Shown piece after piece: positions 8,737 to 17,132 of a DNA stretch of 64,000 bases. Made by a program: the position numbers and the translations under genes. Numbering within the stretch: the stretch's first letter is position 1; the number at the start of each line of letters is the position of its first letter. The stretch lies in NCBI RefSeq assembly GCF_026241195.1, contig NZ_JAPFQO010000008.1, positions 1 through 64,000 on the forward strand, written 5' to 3'. The notes beneath the pieces are model-generated. The model saw nothing but the letters and a program-made list of their open reading frames with translations. It did no database searches and had not been told where the DNA came from. This DNA comes from Pontibacter anaerobius. GTDB taxonomy: Bacteria > Bacteroidota > Bacteroidia > Cytophagales > Hymenobacteraceae.

Positions 8737-9291
8737 ATGGATTTTATAGCCCTAGACTTCGAGACAGCCACACCGCAGCGAGACAGCCCTTGTGAGATTG
8801 GTATAACAGTGGTTCGGGACAAGCAAATCGTGGAAACCCGCTCCTGGCTGATAAAGCCGCTGTATTACCCGCACTTCAACTCGTTTAATGTGGCAGTGCA
8901 TGACATACTGCCTTCTGACGTGAAAGACCAGCCGGATTTCCGGGAACTGTGGCCGGTGCTGCAACCCTACCTGGAGGGGGAGTTCCTGATCGCGCACAAC
9001 GCCAGTTTTGATATGAGCGTGCTACGCAAAACGCTGGCTACCTATAACATCCCGCTGCCGGAGGCCCGCTATGCCTGCAGCCTCAAATTCTCGAAGAACA
9101 TCTGGAAAGGCATGCACAAGTACGACCTGAAGACGCTCTGCAACATGCACCGCATCAATTTCCTGCACCACCGGGCCGCCTCCGATGCCGATGCCTGCGC
9201 CAGGTTGTCACTGAAGGCCATGGAGCTGACCGGCACCACCACAGAGGCAGACTTTGCCGACAGAATGGGAAGCAAGATCAGCCACATCTAA
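8737..9291 (+). CDS. DEDDh 3'-5' exonuclease (DnaQ/epsilon-like)
   Basis: This 184-residue exonuclease domain belongs to the DNA polymerase III epsilon superfamily. Exo I is FIALDFETATP with acidic residues D7 and E9. Exo II is LIAHNASFDMSVL, with its Asp near residue 92. Exo III is HHRAASDADACA, with the catalytic His and Asp near 148-155. All DEDDh residues are therefore present. It is a stand-alone domain with no polymerase-binding tail, so it may act in DNA repair or nucleic-acid turnover rather than as the replicative proofreader. It is monocistronic. Confidence 0.9.
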   Translation: MDFIALDFETATPQRDSPCEIGITVVRDKQIVETRSWLIKPLYYPHFNSFNVAVHDILPSDVKDQPDFRELWPVLQPYLEGEFLIAHNASFDMSVLRKTLATYNIPLPEARYACSLKFSKNIWKGMHKYDLKTLCNMHRINFLHHRAASDADACARLSLKAMELTGTTTEADFADRMGSKISHI

Positions 9292-9333
9292 CCTCCTCCC
9301 CTTACCAACTTCAGCAAGGATGGGCCAGAAGCA

Positions 9334-9369
9334 GGACAACCGCATACCTGTAAGTATAGCGGTTGTTCT
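9334..9369. terminator. Hairpin between convergent genes
   Basis: Inverted repeat AGGACAACCGC / GCGGTTGTTCT with a loop of about 14 bases lies between the exonuclease and the convergent lipoprotein gene. The T-tract is weak, so it is a likely bidirectional terminator rather than a certain one. Confidence 0.5.
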
Positions 9370-9423
9370 GGTTTATGTATGATCGGGCTCCAGCTTTTCG
9401 TCAGGAGCTATGGGTAGGCTGTA

Positions 9424-10257
9424 TCAATAAGTATAACTTTCGGTATAAGGCGGCAACTCCGGGTGGTTTTCTAACTGTACGGTGCGTTGCTTAGGCATTC
9501 CGGAAGCGTGGTAGGTATACGTATAAAGCTCCTTGTTTATTCCCGGATCCCTGAAGCCAGGATTGTTGTTAAACATCTTTACGCCAGGTAAGTAATAGAA
9601 AAATTCAGCGTGGGGCGAAGGGTTTGGCTTGTTGTCGTAGTTACCCCACTTCACAATGCTGGGGCCTCGCATCACATCCGGACTATCACTTAGCCACCAG
9701 AACACTACGCTCTCCGTCAGGTTACCATTTGCGTCATACTTAAAATCTGAGATGCTTGTCTTCTCCCATCCTGGTCCCAGCGTCATAACAAGTGTTTCCT
9801 TCACCAGTTTATCCCCACTATAGGCAAAGGTAAAGGCAAGCCTCTTTTGGTTGTTGGTGCTGTAAACAACAGCCTTATCTACTTTATCTCCTTTATAAGT
9901 ATACAGCAGGTACTCGCCATTTTTAAAGTCGAGTCTTACCGGCCTATCCCCTTCATACACTACTTTGTACCCTATGTCTGCCTGGTTGGTATAGCTTAAT
10001 TCCACCAGCCTGCTTTGTGTATCATAAGTATAAATCCTGGTATCAAACTGCTTTAGTAAGCTGTTATTCGTAACCGGCGGCGGGGTGTTGGTTGGAGGCG
10101 GCGTATTAGGTGTGGTTGGTTTGGCAGGAGGCGGAGTACCTGTAGCAGGCTTGGCAGGTATAACGTCCTCTCTGTCGCAGGAGGAGAAAGCTACAGCTGA
10201 CAAACATAGTCCTGCCAGCAGCATGGATTGGAATGGTTTCATGGCAATGTTTTTCAT
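9424..10257 (-). CDS. Lipoprotein with YD-like repeats and Pro/Thr linker
   Basis: This is a 277-residue lipoprotein. The signal peptide ends in AFSSC with the acylated Cys at about residue 27. A Pro/Thr-rich linker (TPNTPPPTNTPPP region) runs to about residue 65. The rest contains beta-strand repeats of the form YTYDTQSRLVELSY, YKGDKVDKAV and FKYDANGNLTESV, resembling Bacteroidota DUF4595/YD-repeat-like lipoproteins. It is probably exposed on the outer membrane. The function is unknown. ATG at 10242 is an alternative start. Confidence 0.72.
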   Translation of the reverse strand: MKNIAMKPFQSMLLAGLCLSAVAFSSCDREDVIPAKPATGTPPPAKPTTPNTPPPTNTPPPVTNNSLLKQFDTRIYTYDTQSRLVELSYTNQADIGYKVVYEGDRPVRLDFKNGEYLLYTYKGDKVDKAVVYSTNNQKRLAFTFAYSGDKLVKETLVMTLGPGWEKTSISDFKYDANGNLTESVVFWWLSDSPDVMRGPSIVKWGNYDNKPNPSPHAEFFYYLPGVKMFNNNPGFRDPGINKELYTYTYHASGMPKQRTVQLENHPELPPYTESYTY

Positions 10258-10412
10258 AGGTTTATTTTGTCTTATGCACCTATATAGCCAATTTATATAC
10301 CAACTTTACAAAACATCAAAAATCAGCAAATTTCAAACAAATCATCTTTTTTACACACCTGCACAATGTCCATTCCGGGACAATCCTGTTCACTTTTGGG
10401 CAGTTTTACAAG

Positions 10413-11609
10413 CTAGTCTTTTTCTGGTTGAGATGAAGCTTGATGGTAAGGGATGTAGTTCTCCCAGTACCAGGGTGTATACGTGTCTGCTATAGCCGTT
10501 TCGAGAAGCTCTTTAAAAATACCCTCGGCGTTGTCGCTGTTGCTGAGTATGATAATGCCTGTGCCAGCCTCGGGGAAGATGATGGAGTAATGCTGAAAGC
10601 CGTCGCCGTGGCCTTCCTTAAAAGCCCCTGTGCCGTACGGCGATTGCAGCAACCCCCAGCCAAGGCCGTAGCTCAGGGCGATGGCGTCGTTGGCGGTTGT
10701 GTCGCGCTGGCTCAGGGGACCGAACTGTTTTACGGAACGTATCCGGATCTGGGGAGAGAACATTTCTTTGGTGGTGGCTGGCTTGAGGAGCTGGTGCTGC
10801 AGCACTCCTTCTGTGAACAAAGTATAATCATCCAGGCTGGTTTCGAGGGTGCTGGCCGAGCGGGCTTCGTTGTCCTTATCCTTTTTATAGAGCTCCCCTG
10901 TTGCTTTATGCCCCAGCGCAAAATCCTTTTCAAAGCGCGGCTGCCAGGTATACGACGATTGCTTCATGCCCATCGGCTTAAATACCTTTACCTGCATCAG
11001 TTCCTCCAGCGGTTTTCCGGTCATTTTCTCCAGCACCACCTGCAGATACACCAGCCCCTCGCCGGAGTAGCTATACCTGGAGCCGGGCTCATACTTTACC
11101 CGCAGCTTCTTATCCTCTTCAAAAAACCGCCAGTTGGGGAATCCGGATGTATGCGCCAGCGCCATCCTGGCTGTTATCTTTTGGTAGAGGCTGTCTTCTT
11201 TGAGATCGCTGTAGTTATCGTGCCATTTGGCCTGGGGCTCATATGTATAAATGGGCTTGGGCAGATACCCCTGCAGCGGTTTGTCCAGGTCCAGCACGCC
11301 TTCTTCCACCAGTTTCATCACCAGCACTGCAAAAACCGCCTTGCTCAGGGAGGCGCCATACAGGTTGGTACTGGTTTTGAGAGGCTCCTTTGTTTTGTAG
11401 TTCTTGTAGCCAAACGCTTTTTTATAAACCGGCTGGTTGTGGTTAAAGACCGTAACGGCCAGGCCCTGTACCTGTGCATCCGCCATCAGCTGCTGTACCT
11501 TTTGGTCCAGGGCAGCAGCGGTAATCTTGCTTCCGTCGAGCCGGGTAATGGTTTGGGCGTGGGTGGTGAGGGGTAGCACAGCAAGAAGAAGGATGTACAG
11601 TTTTCTCAT
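10413..11609 (-). CDS. Serine hydrolase, class C beta-lactamase family
   Basis: This 398-residue exported enzyme has a signal peptide (MRKLYILLLAVLPLTTHAQ). The nucleophile motif SxxK appears as SLSK in LYGASLSKAVFAVLV near residues 89-92. A Tyr-containing second motif (RYSYSGEGLVYLQ) sits near residue 180, and a C-terminal HGDGFQHYS segment takes the place of the KTG box. The family includes esterases, D-aminopeptidases and penicillin-binding-like enzymes. A true AmpC resistance role is not supported by the sequence. It is probably periplasmic. Confidence 0.85.
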   Translation of the reverse strand: MRKLYILLLAVLPLTTHAQTITRLDGSKITAAALDQKVQQLMADAQVQGLAVTVFNHNQPVYKKAFGYKNYKTKEPLKTSTNLYGASLSKAVFAVLVMKLVEEGVLDLDKPLQGYLPKPIYTYEPQAKWHDNYSDLKEDSLYQKITARMALAHTSGFPNWRFFEEDKKLRVKYEPGSRYSYSGEGLVYLQVVLEKMTGKPLEELMQVKVFKPMGMKQSSYTWQPRFEKDFALGHKATGELYKKDKDNEARSASTLETSLDDYTLFTEGVLQHQLLKPATTKEMFSPQIRIRSVKQFGPLSQRDTTANDAIALSYGLGWGLLQSPYGTGAFKEGHGDGFQHYSIIFPEAGTGIIILSNSDNAEGIFKELLETAIADTYTPWYWENYIPYHQASSQPEKD

Positions 11610-11797
11610 AGTTACAAAGGGTTAATCTACAGCAAACTTGAATATACGGCTTATACCCCTGCTATGCAATGATAAACAGGCTTTTACCAAGTCTAGTAGC
11701 GTGCGCAAAATCGGGGTGTGCCCGGAAAAGCAGCCTAAACCGTTTCCTGGGCCAGGTAGCACGGACAGGCCCTTGCCTGCCCATCCGTGACACTCCT

Positions 11798-12691
11798 TTA
11801 TTTGTTTTCTGATTTGGGAGTCCGGACCTCGATCTGGCCATCTTTTACCCGTACTTCAAACCGGGGCTGCGGCTCTGTTGCCGGGCCATCTACCACGCTG
11901 CCATCTTCTAAAGAGAAAACTGAGCCGTGCCACGGACAGCGCACGCGGCCGCCGTCGAGCAGGTCACCTTCTGAGAGCGGGCCGCCCAGGTGCGAACAGG
12001 TATGGGCGAGGGCATAAACCTCCCCTTTCTCCCGGACCAGCAGCACCGGCACTTCGCCAGCTTTTACGCAGCGCATCTGGTTTTCCTTCAACTCACTTTC
12101 CGGCAGCACAGCCACGAAATCCTCCGGGTACACCGCCGAGGTAGCTGTGTGGTCTACGCCCACCTGCTTGCCAAACACCAGGTGGCCCCCCAGGTAGGCC
12201 CCTGCACTCGCTACGCCGTAGCCCAGCATCGAAAGGCCGATAGCCGCCCCGCGCGACTCCTTGCGCCCGCGCAGGAAAAGGGAAGCGGCATAAAGCGCCG
12301 TAGCCCCAACATTCAGCATGCCGTGCAACATCCCTATCTTGCGCCTTTCCTTGGTGGTGCCCGACCAGTCGGTGAGGCCGGTCACTGCCGCTCCCACCGC
12401 ACCCACAAGCCCGACTGCCACAGCAGCATCCGCCCCGGGAGCGTATTTTTTCTCGCCGAACAGCTCCAGCCCGTCCAGCACGGTGGCGGTGGTCCAGGCC
12501 CCGATTGGCACATCCGTGATGGCAGGGTGCAGCGGGTGCCCGAGCCAGGTGCCGTGCAGCGCGTTCTTTATACTTTTACCGGCCTCCCCTCCTGCTTCAA
12601 AGGTCTTCTTGACAGCAGGCTGTAGTGTATCTCCAGCCTTATCCAGCCAATCCTGCTGTGAAATCGAGTAAAACAAATCTTTCTGATCCAT
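11798..12691 (-). CDS. DUF2231-Rieske [2Fe-2S] fusion protein
   Basis: This is a 297-residue two-domain protein. Residues about 40-175 form a DUF2231-type membrane region with four hydrophobic helices and the HGTWLGHPLHPAITD His-rich start. Residues about 190-290 form a Rieske domain with ligands C232-x-H234 (CSHLGGPL) and C252-x-x-H255 (CPWHGSVF), so the cluster site is intact. It is probably an inner-membrane electron-transfer protein whose partner is not encoded nearby. No cytochrome or oxygenase gene adjoins it. Confidence 0.9.
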   Translation of the reverse strand: MDQKDLFYSISQQDWLDKAGDTLQPAVKKTFEAGGEAGKSIKNALHGTWLGHPLHPAITDVPIGAWTTATVLDGLELFGEKKYAPGADAAVAVGLVGAVGAAVTGLTDWSGTTKERRKIGMLHGMLNVGATALYAASLFLRGRKESRGAAIGLSMLGYGVASAGAYLGGHLVFGKQVGVDHTATSAVYPEDFVAVLPESELKENQMRCVKAGEVPVLLVREKGEVYALAHTCSHLGGPLSEGDLLDGGRVRCPWHGSVFSLEDGSVVDGPATEPQPRFEVRVKDGQIEVRTPKSENK

Positions 12692-12865
12692 TAGCTTTTT
12701 CTTTACTTAAATTGAATTATATAAGGCAACGTAAAAGAGGTAATGGGGTTTAGGGGGTGAGGGGTCAGGTTTACTGAGTGGGTACATTGTTGCCTGCACT
12801 TACAGGGGCTGAGAGCCGAAATATTCAAAATTTATATATTTTCAGCTTAACATTATACAATTTTC

Positions 12866-12882
12866 GGTAGTGGTCTAGAATG
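12866..12882 (+). repeat. IS1-type left terminal inverted repeat
   Basis: GGTAGTGGTCTAGAATG pairs with the right end at 13622-13638 with two mismatches. Confidence 0.8.
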
Positions 12883-12927
12883 TATGATGGGGGAATAAAT
12901 ATGCAGTAAGGGTGTTTACAGGAAGTT

Positions 12928-13629
12928 ATGTGCGAGATAACTATCCAGATAGATTGCCCCTACTGCCACAGTGTGAAAGTAGTGAAAAATGGCGTAAAGC
13001 GCACGGGCGAGCAGAACTTCCTGTGCCGAGCATGTGGGAAGCAGTTTCAGTATGCAAATGAAAAGGCCGGGTGCCGCTCCCGGGTAAAACAGCTGGTCTT
13101 GGGTATACTGGTGCGGAACTCCGGCATCCGCGACATCGAAGAGGTGACGGGCATGCACCGGCAGACCGTGCTGCGGTGGCTCAACCAATAGGCCGAATCC
13201 TGTCGTTTCAGGCGCCGCCAGCAAAGCTACACCTCGGTGCAGATAGACGAGGTATGGACGTTTGTGAGAGAGCGGAAAAGACGCAAAAGGTGGCTCTTCT
13301 ACGCCTACGCACCGGAAACGGGCGAGGTGCTGGCCTGGAGCTGGGGCAACCGCAGCCGGCACACGGTCAGATGGCTCTACCGGCAGCTGGAGAAACTTGA
13401 AATAGACTGCTTCTGCACCGATGACTGGCCAGCTTTCACCAAGGTATTGCCCCGAGAAAAGCATGTTAGTGGCATAGCATTTACCAAACACATAGAAGGA
13501 ATGAACCTGTGCCTGAGAACTAGAAACAGAAGAATTGTAAGATAGACAGTCTGCTTCTCTAAAAAAGATCAGAACCACTATAACGCCATGAAACTAATAT
13601 TCTATTACAGAAACTATCATTCATTGTAG
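12928..13629 (+). pseudogene. IS1-family transposase, two in-frame amber stops
   Basis: A single frame can be followed from ATG 12928 to TAG 13627-13629 (233 codons, the expected single-ORF IS1-transposase size). It is interrupted by TAG at 13189-13191 (codon 88) and TAG at 13543-13545 (codon 206). The N-terminus has a zinc-finger CPYC...CRAC and an HTH (IEEVTGMHRQTVLRWLNQ). The catalytic part has VQIDEVWTF, CTDDWPAF and the IEGMNLCLRTRNRR Glu region. The remnant after the second stop reads TVCFSKKDQNHYNAMKL, a typical IS1 tail. No frameshift is needed. It is most simply read as nonsense decay. Programmed readthrough cannot be excluded, but TAG is a normal stop elsewhere in this window. Confidence 0.85.
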
Positions 13630-13638
13630 ACCACAACC
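13622..13638 (+). repeat. IS1-type right terminal inverted repeat
   Basis: CATTGTAGACCACAACC is the complement of the left end with two mismatches. It overlaps the transposase's final stop, as in compact IS1 elements. Confidence 0.8.
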
Positions 13639-13724
13639 CTTTCGTTTATAGTAATGTGCATAAACAAGACTGATTCATATATTTTTTCATATATTAGACT
13701 AATAAAATATTTTAAAGCGTGCTA

Positions 13725-14189
13725 ATGAAAACAAGTTTATTATGGAGCTCCCTGGTACTACTTCTAATTTTTACAATTTCAAGCTGCTCAACTGAAAGGC
13801 CAAAATCTCCTGAAGAAATTAGAGCTGCACTCAGGACGGAGGAACTACTAAATCCAACAGTATACCTTCAGGATTCCGCTGTAACAATGTCGCCTCAGAG
13901 AAAAAAGATTCGTGAAGCGAGTCTTTTCAGGTCTGCAAAATATGAAGATGATGGAGCTTTGCTCAAAGGCACGATCAAGAACGAGGCTGCTCTTGCTACT
14001 TACAAAGATGTAATTGTTAATGTCTACTATTATTCTAAAACAGAATCAGTAATAAAAGAGGAGCAGTATGTTTTATATGAATATATTAAGCCGTATTCTT
14101 CAAAATCGTTTTCATTGAAAGTTTACCCACCTGATATCTCTACAAGTTTTGGATTCGAAATAACAGGCGCAATGACTGAATTTAATTGA
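13725..14189 (+). CDS. AT-rich hypothetical lipoprotein
   Basis: The protein has 154 residues from ATG 13725; GTG 13719 is a less likely start. The lipoprotein signal is KTSLLWSSLVLLLIFTISSC. The mature part has a polar N-terminus and then a beta-rich domain with GALLKGTIKNEAAL and DVIVNVYYYSKTESV, reminiscent of FxLYD/immunoglobulin-like domains. The DNA is clearly AT-richer than its neighbours (17 of 60 G/C in 14041-14100). The gene lies between the IS1 remnant and the HNH nuclease, so it may have been acquired with them. Confidence 0.65.
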   Translation: MKTSLLWSSLVLLLIFTISSCSTERPKSPEEIRAALRTEELLNPTVYLQDSAVTMSPQRKKIREASLFRSAKYEDDGALLKGTIKNEAALATYKDVIVNVYYYSKTESVIKEEQYVLYEYIKPYSSKSFSLKVYPPDISTSFGFEITGAMTEFN

Positions 14190-14220
14190 GCTTTTGTGGC
14201 TTATTTATAAAATACGAATG

Positions 14221-15108
14221 TCAAACCCCGACCTCCTCTCCCACTTCCAAAACATCAACACCTGGAAAAGCAAAGGCACCAGAGCACCGCACAAGCCGCT
14301 GCTCATGCTGCTGGCGTTGGGCGAGATCCAGAGAGGGAACACTGGTTTTATACCTTATACCAGTATAGAGCCGAGGCTAAAGGACCTGTTGCTTGACTTT
14401 GGGCCGCAACGGAAAACGCTTTACCCTAACTTCCCCTTCACTAAGCTGGCGAATGATAACCTGTGGCAGTTCAACAAGCCGGAGCTACTGGATACGAGGC
14501 AGGATTATACGTCGAAGTTTCTTCGCGACCACGACCTGCAAGGTAAGTTTCCGGATGCCGTAACGCAGCAGCTTAAGCAAAACCCGGAGCTTTTAAAAAG
14601 TGTGGCAGAAAGTATACTAGAGCAGAATTTCCCGGACACACTCCATCAGGATATCCTGGATGCTGTAGGATTGGATATTACTGCAGAACCTGCTGCTAAA
14701 ACTAAACAGAGCCGGAAAAGAGACCCGCTCTTCCGGGAAAGTATACTGAAAGCCTATGAGTACAAATGCGCTGTCTGTGGCTTCGGTGTGCGGCTTAAAC
14801 ACAAAATCTTAGCCCTTGAAGCGGCGCACATCATGTGGCACCAGGCTGGTGGGCCTGATGTGGAAGTAAACGGCCTCGCCCTCTGCGCCACACACCATAA
14901 GCTGTTCGACCTGGGGGCATTTACCATCAATCATGATCTGAGAATGCTGGTTTCAGACGAAGTAAATGGCCTAGGCGCAAACGAATGGCTGCTGCAGCAC
15001 CACGGCAAGTCCATACAGCCTCCTCAGAAGAAAGCTTTTTACCCCGATCCTGAGTTCACCATCTGGCATGTAAATGAAGTGTTTAAAGGCGGTTACAGAG
15101 ATCTATAG
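14221..15108 (+). CDS. HNH restriction endonuclease, phosphorothioate-binding type
   Basis: The protein has 295 residues from ATG 14221. An in-frame GTG at 14194 is a weaker start. Residues 15-40 read TWKSKGTRAPHKPLLMLLAL, which matches my recollection of the sulfur-binding (SBD) domain of type IV enzymes cutting phosphorothioated DNA (SprMcrA/EcoWI-type). Residues about 170-240 form a zinc-HNH nuclease: C184-x-x-C187, LEAAHI with H204, and LCATHH with C223/H226. The nuclease site looks intact. No dnd or ssp modification genes are in view, so it would act as a defence against foreign modified DNA. It lies beside an IS1 remnant. Confidence is high for HNH and moderate for phosphorothioate specificity. 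Confidence 0.8.
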   Translation, partial: SNPDLLSHFQNINTWKSKGTRAPHKPLLMLLALGEIQRGNTGFIPYTSIEPRLKDLLLDFGPQRKTLYPNFPFTKLANDNLWQFNKPELLDTRQDYTSKFLRDHDLQGKFPDAVTQQLKQNPELLKSVAESILEQNFPDTLHQDILDAVGLDITAEPAAKTKQSRKRDPLFRESILKAYEYKCAVCGFGVRLKHKILALEAAHIMWHQAGGPDVEVNGLALCATHHKLFDLGAFTINHDLRMLVSDEVNGLGANEWLLQHHGKSIQPPQKKAFYPDPEFTIWHVNEVFKGGYRDL

Positions 15109-15176
15109 TTTATACTTCTTGGGCGCATACAGGCAACCATTCAATCACGCATGGTTGTCATGAATCACATTGTTGC

Positions 15177-15752
15177 TCAGACAACTGCCTCCGGTTCCTG
15201 CATGCCCACCTCTACCGGCACCCCGTGCGTAACGATGTCGTATACCGGTGATTTTTTGGCAAAGGAGATAAGCTGCTCCTTCTGCTCGTCGGTTAGGTCG
15301 CCCTCAATTTTAAAGTCAATATGAATCTGTTTATAGCCGTTCCGCACGGTTGGGTCGAGCCCCAGGAAGCCCTGCGCGTCCCAGTCGCCTGTGAGTTTGG
15401 TCTCCACACTGTCGATCGGGATGCGGTGGGCGGCAGCGTGTAACACCATGGTGGTGGTCATGCATCCGGCCAGGCCATGAAGAATAAACTCCACTGGGTT
15501 TGGGCCTTCGTTGTTTCCCAACAGGATAGGTGGTTCGGCGTTGTCAACTATAAATGGCTTCTCGCGGGAGGTGTCTTCTTTGCCGCCGCCGTAAAAGCCC
15601 TGTATCGTGCTCCTGTTGTGCCCCCCGTTTATCCACTTGTTGTGCGCACGCCACTCAAAACTGGCAAGGGCGGGATTTTCTTTTAAGGCATTGATGGTTG
15701 CTGTGATGTCTTCGGGGTTGAAGCCATTCACGCGGTTGTTAGTTGTATCCAT
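15177..15752 (-). CDS. OsmC-family peroxiredoxin-like protein
   Basis: The protein has 191 residues from ATG 15752; ATG 15791 would add 13 residues. OsmC/Ohr-family proteins reduce organic hydroperoxides through a pair of cysteines. Here LHGLAGCMTTTMVLHAAAH holds the first Cys. The usual second Cys position (ISFAKKSPVYDIV) has Pro-Val instead, so this is a one-Cys, YhfA/SACOL-like member. The PNPVEFILHGLAGC helix and the GNNEGPNP loop are typical. It is monocistronic and cytoplasmic. The peroxidase role is therefore uncertain. Confidence 0.87.
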   Translation of the reverse strand: MDTTNNRVNGFNPEDITATINALKENPALASFEWRAHNKWINGGHNRSTIQGFYGGGKEDTSREKPFIVDNAEPPILLGNNEGPNPVEFILHGLAGCMTTTMVLHAAAHRIPIDSVETKLTGDWDAQGFLGLDPTVRNGYKQIHIDFKIEGDLTDEQKEQLISFAKKSPVYDIVTHGVPVEVGMQEPEAVV

Positions 15753-16043
15753 TGCACTACGTATAATTGGTAAAAAATCCACAACAGACATTACTACACA
15801 CTAGTATATACGCACAAACAACTCATAATCAACCTACAAAACACATTCTCCTGTTTTTTTACAAATCTTGATACCTGGCTGCAGGCATTGCTAAAATAGA
15901 CATTGGCAAGGAACCTGGAGCTCGCTGCACGTGTGGCGACAGTGCCATAAAACTATCCCGTGGCATACTAATTTTAAGGGGCGGCTGCAGAGATGTGAGA
16001 TTTATACTTCTTAACTTGCAGCCTACTCTTACCTGTATACCCC

Positions 16044-16364
16044 ATGACCGAGCAACCGCAATATATCCCCATAGCCAAAGCAGCCTTTAACCTTTACCTG
16101 GATGGCCAGATAGACCTGGACACCTTAATAGAACGGTTGCGTGAAATGGAGCTTCAGGTGCAGGCGGAAGAGGAGGAGGAAACTGGCAGGCAGGTATGGT
16201 TCCGCTTCTTCAGCGGCGACCCGCTGAAGACCACCATCAGCGATATAGAGAAAGAACTAAGCGACCCCACCCACCCGAACAGTCTCATTCTGAAGCGCGG
16301 GATAGCCCTGGGCCTGGAGGCCGATGAGTTGGAGGTGCACTACTCTAACCTGCGCTGGGAGTAG
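16044..16364 (+). CDS. Small acidic hypothetical protein
   Basis: The 106-residue acidic protein has an N-terminal helical segment (FNLYLDGQIDLDTLIERL) and a Glu-rich stretch near residues 38-46. A second part ends LEVHYSNLRWE. No signal peptide, membrane span or recognised family is present. It is monocistronic. The frame is convincing because it has no rare-codon run and normal codon use for the region. Confidence 0.6.
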   Translation: MTEQPQYIPIAKAAFNLYLDGQIDLDTLIERLREMELQVQAEEEEETGRQVWFRFFSGDPLKTTISDIEKELSDPTHPNSLILKRGIALGLEADELEVHYSNLRWE

Positions 16365-16386
16365 CCTAAAATTGCCCAGGCCGTAC

Positions 16387-16596
16387 TTACTTTATCCTCT
16401 CCACGATCTGGTTACCGGATGTAATATCGTACTGCTCGCCGATCTCCAGCATATCGATCGCATTGATATCTTCTTCTTCGTACCCATTGCTTTTTGAAAA
16501 GAAACTCTCCGAAACTTCTTCTTCCCGGGGTTCATAGGAGCTGATGCCGTGGTCATCCCAATCTCCCCACTTGCATATAAATTTTTTCTTGTCCAT
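16387..16596 (-). CDS. Small acidic hypothetical protein
   Basis: The 69-residue acidic protein begins MDKKKFICKWGDWDDHGISS and has two Glu-rich stretches. It ends convergently 22 bases from the preceding gene. No family is recognised. An overlapping minus-frame (16392-16607) is Arg/Met/Ser-biased and looks like a shadow, so this frame is preferred. Confidence 0.55.
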   Translation of the reverse strand: MDKKKFICKWGDWDDHGISSYEPREEEVSESFFSKSNGYEEEDINAIDMLEIGEQYDITSGNQIVERIK

Positions 16597-16924
16597 AGCT
16601 TTAGCAATTGATTTTTTAAGGCAGTAACCCGAACGTTAATCCATTCACTTACAGACTAAAGAAGGTTAATTTATACTTACGTAGCGGGGAAGCTTTGGGG
16701 AAACAGTTTTTTAAAATCACGGGAAGCAGGCCACCCGGAAAATCTATGCTTCCCTGCGTAAAGGCTAAGTATAAACTCACCCTCTCCTGTGGTTTAACTC
16801 TACCCTTTGTGGTTCGGGGAGCTTTATACCTGGTGAGGATCTGAAAGTATAAAGTAGGCGTACAGGCACATAAGTATAAATCTAAAAAAATCGTATCTTT
16901 AGGTACACTTAAAACCTTAAACCT
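16597..16924. other. Divergent spacer with promoter of Lys-rich peptide
   Basis: The spacer of 328 bases contains several AAGTATAA/TTATACTT copies. A near-match to the -7 consensus (TATCTTTA at 16894-16901) lies 23 bases before the Lys-rich small gene. I see no other gene here. Confidence 0.45.
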
Positions 16925-17032
16925 ATGGCAAAGTCACAAGACGCTAAAAAGGACGTAAAGAAGAAGCCGGCTAAAACCAATAAGGAAAAGAAAGCCGCTA
17001 AGCTGGAAAAGAAAAAGAATAGCTACGATTAA
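16925..17032 (+). CDS. 35-residue Lys-rich basic protein
   Basis: The product begins MAKSQDAKKDVKKKPAKTNK, with about 40% Lys and no hydrophobic core. It resembles the short Lys/Ala-rich nucleic-acid-associated or ribosome-associated peptides common in Bacteroidota. A -7-like element (16894-16901) precedes it, and a hairpin with T-rich tail (17046-17100) follows within 20 bases. The gene is thus a complete short transcription unit, which supports translation despite the size. The function is unknown; DNA or RNA binding is plausible. Confidence 0.65.
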   Translation: MAKSQDAKKDVKKKPAKTNKEKKAAKLEKKKNSYD

Positions 17033-17045
17033 GTAACAACAGGCA

Positions 17046-17100
17046 ATCCGGCTTCTGCACTTTCGGCTTTAAACCCGGGAGAGCAGAAGCCGTTGTTGCT
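17046..17100 (+). terminator. Terminator after Lys-rich gene
   Basis: Stem CGGCTTCTGC (17049-17058) pairs with GCAGAAGCCG (17083-17092), followed by TTGTTGCTTT. The long loop of about 24 bases includes a smaller internal hairpin. Confidence 0.6.
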
Positions 17101-17132
17101 TTAAACAAAACGACTGAGCACATAAAAGAAAA

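Larger units (their letters stand above)
12866..13638 (+). mobile_element. IS1-family insertion sequence, decayed
   Basis: The element is about 773 bp, close to IS1 (about 768 bp), with imperfect terminal inverted repeats at 12866-12882 and 13622-13638 (15 of 17 match). The ends begin with GGT as in IS1. It carries one transposase frame broken by two in-frame TAG codons. I see no matching 8-9 bp target duplication in the flanks (ACAATTTTC left, CTTTCGTTT right), so the insertion looks old or rearranged. Confidence 0.85.

Noticed and set aside
10413..11609. AmpC-type beta-lactamase resistance gene
   Set aside because: SxxK is present, but the other boxes are not AmpC-like, so only a general serine-hydrolase call is supported.
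12916..13578. 220-codon minus-strand frame inside the IS1 element
   Set aside because: It is the antisense shadow of the transposase, whose zinc finger and catalytic motifs are on the plus strand.
12928..13629. Alternative genetic code with TAG as sense
   Set aside because: TAG is the ordinary stop of several intact genes here (for example at 3836, 16362 and 49397), so the two ambers in the transposase are better explained by decay.
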